Assembly (NCBI GenBank): GCA_959020715.1
Contig: CAUESV010000018.1
Coordinates: 1 to 37,357, forward strand
Length of the DNA: 37,357 nt
Reading direction: 5' to 3'
Source of the DNA: an uncultured Collinsella sp.
GTDB lineage: Bacteria > Actinomycetota > Coriobacteriia > Coriobacteriales > Coriobacteriaceae
Numbering within the stretch: position 1 is the stretch's first letter; every line of letters begins with the position of its first letter. A program made the translations under genes and the position numbers. Below the pieces are notes generated by a model. That model was not told where the DNA came from, did no database searches, and was given only the letters and a program-made list of their open reading frames with translations. Below, in pieces: positions 32,856-37,357 of this stretch.

Positions 32856-33890
32856 ATGCAACTGGCAAATATCGTACGCGAGCGCTGGAAGGGTGTCTTG
32901 TTCTGCCTGATCATCGCTATCCCCGCAACGCTGCTCGGCAAACAGATTGAGGTGGTCGGCGGGCCGGTATTTGCCATCCTCTTTGGCATGGTCCTGGCGC
33001 TCGTCTTTCCCAAGAATCGCCGCGAACAGCTCGCCGCCGGTGTCACCTATACGTCTAAAAAAGTCTTGCAGTACGCGGTTATCCTGCTTGGCTTTGGCAT
33101 GAACCTCTCCCAGATTCTGTCCAAGGGCGCCCAGTCGCTACCGATTATCGTGGCGACGATCTCGACCTCGCTTGTCATCGCCTTTGTGCTCTGCCGCGTT
33201 ATGAACGTGCCGAGCAAGATCGCGACGCTTGTGGGCGTGGGCTCGTCGATTTGCGGCGGTTCTGCCATCGCCGCGACCGCGCCCGTCATCGATGCCGACG
33301 ATCGCGAGATTGCCCAGGCTATTTCGGTCATCTTCCTGTTTAACGTTATCGCGGCGCTCGTGTTTCCGACGCTCGGCGGTATGCTCGGGCTGACCAACGA
33401 GGGCTTTGGCCTGTTTGCCGGCACCGCCATCAACGATACCTCGTCCGTAACGGCTGCGGCGAGCGCCTGGGACAGCATGCATCCCGGCGCCAATGTGCTC
33501 GAGAGCGCCACGGTGGTCAAGCTCACCAGGACGCTGGCCATCATTCCCATCACGTTGGTTCTCGCATGCTGGCAGATGCATCTGGCGCGCAAGGCCGGCG
33601 GTGACGCCAAAAGCACGTTCTCCCTTAAACGCGCGTTTCCCATGTTTGTGCTGTTCTTTGTGCTGGCGAGCGTAATCACCACGGTGCTTCAGCTTCCCGC
33701 GTCCTTTACGGCGCCCATCAAGGAGCTTTCGAAGTTCTTTATCGTGATGGCCATGGCGGCTATTGGTTTTAATACCGATATCGTCGAGCTGGTCAAAAAG
33801 GGCGGCAAGCCCATCGCGCTGGGCTTTTGCTGCTGGATTGGCATTGCGTGCATGAGTTTGGGGATGCAGCACGTGCTGGGAATCTGGTAG
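32856..33890 (+). CDS. yeiH: YeiH/UPF0324 family membrane protein (putative anion exporter)
   Basis: The 344-residue protein has about ten membrane helices, including repeats of the type GGPVFAILFGMVLAL, LLGFGMNLSQI, and the family core GVGSSICGGSAIAATAPVIDADDREIAQAISVIFLFN and GTAINDTSSVTAA. The UPF0324/YeiH family is often annotated as sulfate exporter, and E. coli YeiH lies beside its LysR regulator YeiE; direct evidence of substrate is thin. AGAAAGAAGGAATCCC precedes the ATG. It is divergent from the GntR gene and is followed on the same strand, after a hairpin-rich gap, by a regulator with a degenerate AAA+ domain. Confidence 0.88.
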   Translation: MQLANIVRERWKGVLFCLIIAIPATLLGKQIEVVGGPVFAILFGMVLALVFPKNRREQLAAGVTYTSKKVLQYAVILLGFGMNLSQILSKGAQSLPIIVATISTSLVIAFVLCRVMNVPSKIATLVGVGSSICGGSAIAATAPVIDADDREIAQAISVIFLFNVIAALVFPTLGGMLGLTNEGFGLFAGTAINDTSSVTAAASAWDSMHPGANVLESATVVKLTRTLAIIPITLVLACWQMHLARKAGGDAKSTFSLKRAFPMFVLFFVLASVITTVLQLPASFTAPIKELSKFFIVMAMAAIGFNTDIVELVKKGGKPIALGFCCWIGIACMSLGMQHVLGIW

Positions 33891-33942
33891 AGAAGTAGCC
33901 AGTTTGCGTGCTGCGTGCTGGTGAGCGCATTCTCACGGTGGA

Positions 33943-34032
33943 GCGATAGGAGCTCTTGCGGGTATGGCTTGTCCGCAGGTTTATAAGTCCCGAAGAGCTC
34001 TTATCGCCCCGCCAGGATGGCGATGCGGGGCA
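33943..34032. promoter_or_regulatory. Two stacked inverted repeats between the YeiH and regulator genes
   Basis: A 15-base arm at 33943-33957 pairs with 33993-34007 with one G-U pair (core GAGCTCTT), and TGCGG/CCGCA is nested inside. Next, GCCCCGC (from 34006) pairs with GCGGGGC (ending near 34032), with CGCCA/TGGCG nested inside. The two share bases near 34006, so they exclude each other. CGGTCG-TG-CGACCG lies further on (near 34109-34122). Confidence 0.5.
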
Positions 34033-34156
34033 ACACCTATACTCGCAGGACGGCGCTTTCTGCCCTATAGTGTTTGGTGAGCAATATCGTTCAATTTTGA
34101 AACACTCGGTCGTGCGACCGTCGGCGGTTGCACGTCGCTGTGGACAGGGGCAAATC

Positions 34157-35374
34157 ATGGATAGCGATGCCAAGCTGAACATCTTGACCGAGGCCCTGGC
34201 TGCTGCCGGGGCCTCGGCATTGGCAATCGATGCGCGTGGGGACGTCGCGATCTCGACCATGAATGACGCGGCGCTCGAGTGGGATGTGGCGGCTTTTGTC
34301 GCTGAGCGCCTCGACCGTATAGGAGACGGCGCGCGTCTGGTTATGGGGCGTGCGGGTACGCGCCTGAGCCTGACCGTTCGCCCCACCGACAAAGAGGGCG
34401 GGGGCCTTTGGGTCGTCGTGGTCCGCGAGGTGCGCGGCGCCGCGGCGCATGCGGGCATCGAGTGGCTCAACGCCGACGAAGTTGAGGCCCGCTACGAATC
34501 GAGCGCGTACGGCATCGTTGAAGGTGCCGCTGCGGTAGCCGCACCGGTTGCCGAGAGCTATGCGCGCGGGGTGCCCCTTATGCTCGAGGGCGAGTTGGGC
34601 GCGGGCCAGGCCGAGATCGCCATGCGCCTCTATCTGGATGGCCCTTTTGCCGATCAGCCCTTTGTTTCCGTTGCGCTCGATGAGCTCACCGAGCGCGGTT
34701 GGCGCCATGTGCTCAAAAGCGCCGAATCGCCGTTGTTCCAAACGGGGCTGACCCTTTGCATTGAGGGCTGGAACGCGGTTGTCCCCCAGCGCCTCCGCGA
34801 GCTCGTTTCCACGATGGCCGACACCGCGTTGGCGACGCGCTGCCATGTGGTGCTGACGGCGAATGACATGCCGGGCGGCAGCGAAAGTGATCAAGCCGCC
34901 TTTGTGACCGAGCGCTTCGCCTGTGCGGTGAGCGTGGCGCCGGCGATTGCCGAGCAAGGAGCCGCGTCGACAAAGGTTGCGCGCTATTTGGAATATCTCG
35001 CTGATGCATTTGGGACGGCAGCGCCCACGCTGTCTGCCGCGGCGACGAAGACGCTCGATGCTTACCGCTGGCCGCGCAATTATCTGCAGCTCCGCGAGGT
35101 CTCGGAACGACTGTATATATTGGTGGGGGCGGGCACGGTGGGCCGCGCTGTGGCGGAGGAAGTGCTCGCCCAAGAGGACGTGATTAAGACCGCAACCTTT
35201 GGCGCCCCGACGCTCGAAAGTGACCTGTATATCCTGCGACCGCTGGCCGATACCGAGCGAGATATCGCGCATCTGGTTGTAGACCATCTCCACGGCAACC
35301 GAACCCGTGCGGCGGAGGTGCTGGGCATAAGCCGTACAACGCTGTGGCGCTTGCTGAAGGACGATGACCGTTGA
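34157..35374 (+). CDS. Transcriptional regulator with degenerate AAA+ domain and Fis-type HTH
   Basis: The 405-residue protein resembles bacterial enhancer-binding proteins (PrpR/TyrR type) but with the ATPase worn away. The Walker A region reads LEGELGAGQAE (143-153), with Gln where the essential Lys should be; the Walker B region reads SVALDEL (171-177), and no GAFTGA sigma-54 contact loop is visible. The EBP landmark YRWPRNYLQLREV (303-315, compare Y-x-WPGNVREL) is kept, and the C-terminus has a Fis-type helix-turn-helix (about 371-403, HLHGNRTRAAEVLGISRTTLWRLL). It probably binds DNA without sigma-54-type ATP hydrolysis. The ATG at 34157 after GACAGGGGC is chosen over the open frame to 33956, which crosses the hairpins. 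It may regulate the YeiH gene or itself. Confidence 0.75.
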   Translation: MDSDAKLNILTEALAAAGASALAIDARGDVAISTMNDAALEWDVAAFVAERLDRIGDGARLVMGRAGTRLSLTVRPTDKEGGGLWVVVVREVRGAAAHAGIEWLNADEVEARYESSAYGIVEGAAAVAAPVAESYARGVPLMLEGELGAGQAEIAMRLYLDGPFADQPFVSVALDELTERGWRHVLKSAESPLFQTGLTLCIEGWNAVVPQRLRELVSTMADTALATRCHVVLTANDMPGGSESDQAAFVTERFACAVSVAPAIAEQGAASTKVARYLEYLADAFGTAAPTLSAAATKTLDAYRWPRNYLQLREVSERLYILVGAGTVGRAVAEEVLAQEDVIKTATFGAPTLESDLYILRPLADTERDIAHLVVDHLHGNRTRAAEVLGISRTTLWRLLKDDDR

Positions 35375-35458
35375 GCGAGGCGCCCGTGACCGCGCGCGAC
35401 GCGTGTGCTACAGTCCAAAGCGTTATTGTTTCGATTTGGTTACGGCGTGCGAGGGCAT

Positions 35459-36034
35459 ATGGCTGAGACTTCAAAACCGAGCCGCAGAAGACGGAGCGCC
35501 GCGCCGGTTAACCGATGCACGACATCGGTGACGTGGGGCAAACACGCCTCGGGGTTTGATGGCTCGTTCAAGCGCACTAAATATGGCTATCCTTCGGCAA
35601 GCGCTCGCTTAGCCATGCAGGCCGAGTCGTCGCTGTGGGGCCGCAAGCGCGTGGTGGGCTCAAAGCTCAAGCACGACGGAACGCTCGGTTACATCAGCCG
35701 CGGGGCGGCTCGTCGCAGCGGGCTCAATCCCGCCGGCTGGCATCGCTACGTGCCGATCGTGGCTGTCGTTGCAGCGATCGTCATCGCACTCGCTGCGCTT
35801 GGCTACGCCGGCGGCGGCGCCAACTTGGACGCAATGTTTAAATCGCCCGAGCTCGCGCATGTAGGTACAGAAGTAGTCGAGGGCGCACAGGTCCAGACTG
35901 GCGTCGCACCCCAGCGCGGAATCGTCGCGGCGGCCTCTACCATCGCCGATGCGCAAAAAGACGAGGGTGAACGGGGCGACGGCGCCGAAACGGCCCAGAC
36001 GAACGAAACGACGACAACTCCATCGGCAAGATAA
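35459..36034 (+). CDS. Hypothetical protein with one membrane segment
   Basis: I do not recognise this 191-residue protein. The first about 90 residues are basic (SKPSRRRRSAAP and more), with aromatic-rich pieces such as KRTKYGYPSASARL; one hydrophobic helix follows (about 97-118, VPIVAVVAAIVIALAALGYAGGG), and the rest is a polar, probably extracytoplasmic tail rich in Ala, Glu, Gln and Thr. With a basic N-side, the N-terminus should be inside. GAGGG lies four bases before the ATG at 35459. The frame is open from 35405 without a better site. Codon use matches the neighbours, so it is likely a native gene. Confidence 0.65.
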   Translation: MAETSKPSRRRRSAAPVNRCTTSVTWGKHASGFDGSFKRTKYGYPSASARLAMQAESSLWGRKRVVGSKLKHDGTLGYISRGAARRSGLNPAGWHRYVPIVAVVAAIVIALAALGYAGGGANLDAMFKSPELAHVGTEVVEGAQVQTGVAPQRGIVAAASTIADAQKDEGERGDGAETAQTNETTTTPSAR

Positions 36035-36043
36035 GTTGCGAGT

Positions 36044-36082
36044 GGGGTGGCTAAAATAGCCCCGTCCCAAATTAGCTACCCC
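36044..36082. terminator. Hairpin with GTCCC core between convergent genes
   Basis: GGGGTGGCTAA (36044-36054) pairs with TTAGCTACCCC (36072-36082) with one G-U pair; alternatively GGCTA-AAA-TAGCC (36049-36061) forms a small stem. The loop holds CCCCGTCCC, close to the GGGAC-type palindromes. It may serve as a terminator for both sides. Confidence 0.5.
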
Positions 36083-36097
36083 TATGACGCTCCTGGG

Positions 36098-36619
36098 TTA
36101 CCTTACGTAGACGACGTTGTCGCGGCGGGGTTTGGGCTCGGGTAGCGTGTCTTCGGCATAGCCCAGAATGCAGTGACCGACGCCGCGCAGGCTGCCGTCG
36201 GCGGGCAGGCCCCAGCTGGCCAGCAGCTCCAGGCCCTCGGGCGAGTCAAAGATCTCATGCGCGCGGTGAATCCAGCATGAGTCGACACCCAGTGCATAGG
36301 CGGCGTTGAGCAGGTTGCCCATGGCGAGCGATCCGTCTTCCAGGTGCGTGGGCACGCTGCGGTCGACGAGCACCACCACAACGGTCTTGGCGCCGTAGAA
36401 GGGATCTCCCTCGCTACCCATAACCTGGGCGTTGAGCTGCGAGAGGCGCTCGACGGTTGCGGGGTCGGTGACGGCGACGAACGTGACCGGCTGGCGTCCC
36501 ATGCCGCTCGGCGCATACTGACCGGCTTCGATAATGCGTGCGAGCTTCTCGGCCTCGACAGGGCGATCGCTGTATTTGCGGCAGCTGCGGCGATGGATGA
36601 GCGCCTCGATGGTCTCCAT
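36098..36619 (-). CDS. Nitroreductase-family protein
   Basis: At 173 residues this is a short flavin (FMN) NAD(P)H-dependent oxidoreductase of the nitroreductase family. The N-terminal IHRRSCRKYSDRPVEAEKL and the APSGMGRQP segment bind FMN phosphate in this family, and the C-terminal half keeps ALGVDSCWIHRAHEIF and LGYAED-type residues. Its natural substrate is unknown; related proteins in gut bacteria reduce nitro drugs or quinones. AGGAGGACAC upstream fixes the ATG at 36619; the open frame to 36712 lacks support. It is a single gene. Confidence 0.9.
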   Translation of the reverse strand: METIEALIHRRSCRKYSDRPVEAEKLARIIEAGQYAPSGMGRQPVTFVAVTDPATVERLSQLNAQVMGSEGDPFYGAKTVVVVLVDRSVPTHLEDGSLAMGNLLNAAYALGVDSCWIHRAHEIFDSPEGLELLASWGLPADGSLRGVGHCILGYAEDTLPEPKPRRDNVVYVR

Positions 36620-36875
36620 GTGTCCTCCTGACGTTGGTTGCGATGCCTCGTTCTTACCCGCCGAACCAAAACCGTAATCGCGCCGTCGGCCCCAAAAAAT
36701 GCAAGCTACCAAGTGGAAAAGTTGGTTTGCATAAAACTTCAGCCAGAATGTGACAAACCGGTGGGATGATTAAACGTTTTATCCCGTCTACCCTGCGGTT
36801 TTTACCATTTGCCTAAATGATGCGCGCATAAGCCCTGATAAAGGTTTTACTAAAGGAGTACCAACGTTTATCAAC

Positions 36876-36890
36876 GCGCCATGGTGGCGC
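36876..36890 (+). repeat. Small hairpin in the leader of the 96-residue protein gene
   Basis: GCGCCA-TGG-TGGCGC lies just before the AGGAGG site of the next gene. An extra Shine-Dalgarno-like AAAGGAG occurs upstream at 36853-36859 without a start codon at proper distance. Confidence 0.4.
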
Positions 36891-36909
36891 CGGGCCAGGA
36901 GGTAACATC

Positions 36910-37200
36910 ATGTTCCAGGCTGGAGATGTCGTCGAGACCGACTTCGAAGGATTTCTGAAGCTGTTGCGTTCCAAGACGCGCGCTTTCGTGTCGATCAACG
37001 ATCACGAGTACTACATTACGCACACCGATGGCTATTGGCGTGTTCAGGATTGCGAGGCCCTCAACGATAAGGGCCACTTTACTGACTGCTCCGAGCTGGT
37101 CAACACGGTCTGCGAGGTCGTCGAGCTGCCTTGGATCTGCGGCAAGAGCCTGCACGACAGCTTCTCGGGCGCCACGGTCTACGAGGCCGTCGCTGCTTAA
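36910..37200 (+). CDS. Small hypothetical protein
   Basis: This 96-residue soluble protein has no signal or membrane segment and I do not recognise its family. It starts MFQAGDVVETDFEGFLKLL, has a mixed alpha/beta pattern (RAFVSINDHEYYITHTDGYWRVQ looks like three strands) and ends YEAVAA. Three cysteines (about residues 48, 60 and 68) and a fourth in WICGKS are spaced without a clear metal motif. AGGAGG lies nine bases before the ATG, a strong site suggesting good expression. A terminator follows, so it is a single-gene unit. Confidence 0.75.
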   Translation: MFQAGDVVETDFEGFLKLLRSKTRAFVSINDHEYYITHTDGYWRVQDCEALNDKGHFTDCSELVNTVCEVVELPWICGKSLHDSFSGATVYEAVAA

Positions 37201-37236
37201 CAGCCAACAATCGATATTCTCTCGCAATCGTCGGCG

Positions 37237-37261
37237 CCGCCCCGCGCCGGCGGTCTTTTTT
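37237..37261 (+). terminator. Terminator of the small-protein gene
   Basis: CCGCC (37237-37241) pairs with GGCGG (37249-37253), followed after TC by six T residues. Flanking GC-rich bases may extend the stem. Confidence 0.75.
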
Positions 37262-37297
37262 GTCGATATGTTATATAGGTGGAGATATGGAGGTGCA

Positions 37298-37342
37298 GTG
37301 ACGGTTGATTTCCGATCTCAGCCGAACACATTGAGCAAATAG
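37298..37342 (+). other. Possible 14-codon leader reading frame at the window edge
   Basis: A GTG preceded by GGAGGTGCA opens a frame of 14 codons ending in TAG. TATATAG-like DNA lies about 25 bases upstream. It could be a leader peptide of a gene beyond the window or a chance frame. Confidence 0.2.
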
Positions 37343-37357
37343 GCCATTCCCGCAGTT

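Overview
The window looks like a chromosomal segment of an actinobacterium of the class Coriobacteriia, most likely Collinsella. This is judged from the gene content (tilS-hpt-ftsH, an EF-G2-type second elongation factor G, polar amino-acid ABC cassette, fructose-type PTS clusters, LacI and GntR regulators), the GC-rich third codon positions, the AGGAGG-type ribosome sites and the TACAAT/TATGAT-type -10 boxes. No rRNA, tRNA, phage or transposase gene was seen. The genus is an inference from memory, not from a search.

Layout. 1-780: end of an upstream unit, an AT-rich stretch with a C-terminally membrane-anchored unknown protein, and the control region of an Hsp20 gene. 859-6611: Hsp20, a WalJ/YycJ-like metallo-hydrolase (opposite strand), then the conserved tilS-hpt-ftsH group (tRNA modification, purine salvage, membrane protease). 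6681-10498: a perfect palindrome, a PLP aminotransferase, a PHP phosphoesterase and an RlmD-like rRNA methyltransferase. 10845-13115: a three-gene polar amino-acid ABC importer with overlapping genes. 13223-15501: an EF-G2-like GTPase behind a long structured leader. 15614-16591: a secreted or anchored DNA/RNA non-specific nuclease.

16711-24127 is the most coherent accessory system: a divergent LacI regulator and an operon for a fructose-type PTS EIIBC, a GatZ/KbaZ-family TIM-barrel protein, a transaldolase, a split transketolase (N and C halves) and a separate PTS EIIA. No GatY/KbaY catalytic aldolase, kinase or polyol dehydrogenase is present. The set therefore reads as PTS import of a sugar, possible isomerisation by the GatZ-like protein, and direct entry into the non-oxidative pentose phosphate reactions. 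Strong hairpins lie in the first intercistronic gaps.

24128-24994 is an 867-base gene-free region packed with structure: an operon terminator, two copies of a GGGACAG-type palindromic repeat, a 25-bp-arm hairpin, an array of nine exact TAGAGAGA/TCTCTCTA octamers in both orientations, and a 100-nt nested hairpin. It is followed by larE (sulfur transferase), a HAD hydrolase, a lower-GC AAA/DUF4143 ATPase, a second LacI regulator, a composite palindrome region (29507-29886), glmS, a GntR/FCD regulator divergent from a YeiH-family transporter, a regulator with a degenerate AAA+ domain and Fis-type HTH, a one-TM unknown protein, a nitroreductase and a small unknown protein.

Across the window, about ten palindromes with unrelated arms share a GGGACA(G) core, usually just outside coding sequences. 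They look like REP-type elements of several subfamilies. All positions were read by eye; starts were chosen from ribosome binding sites.
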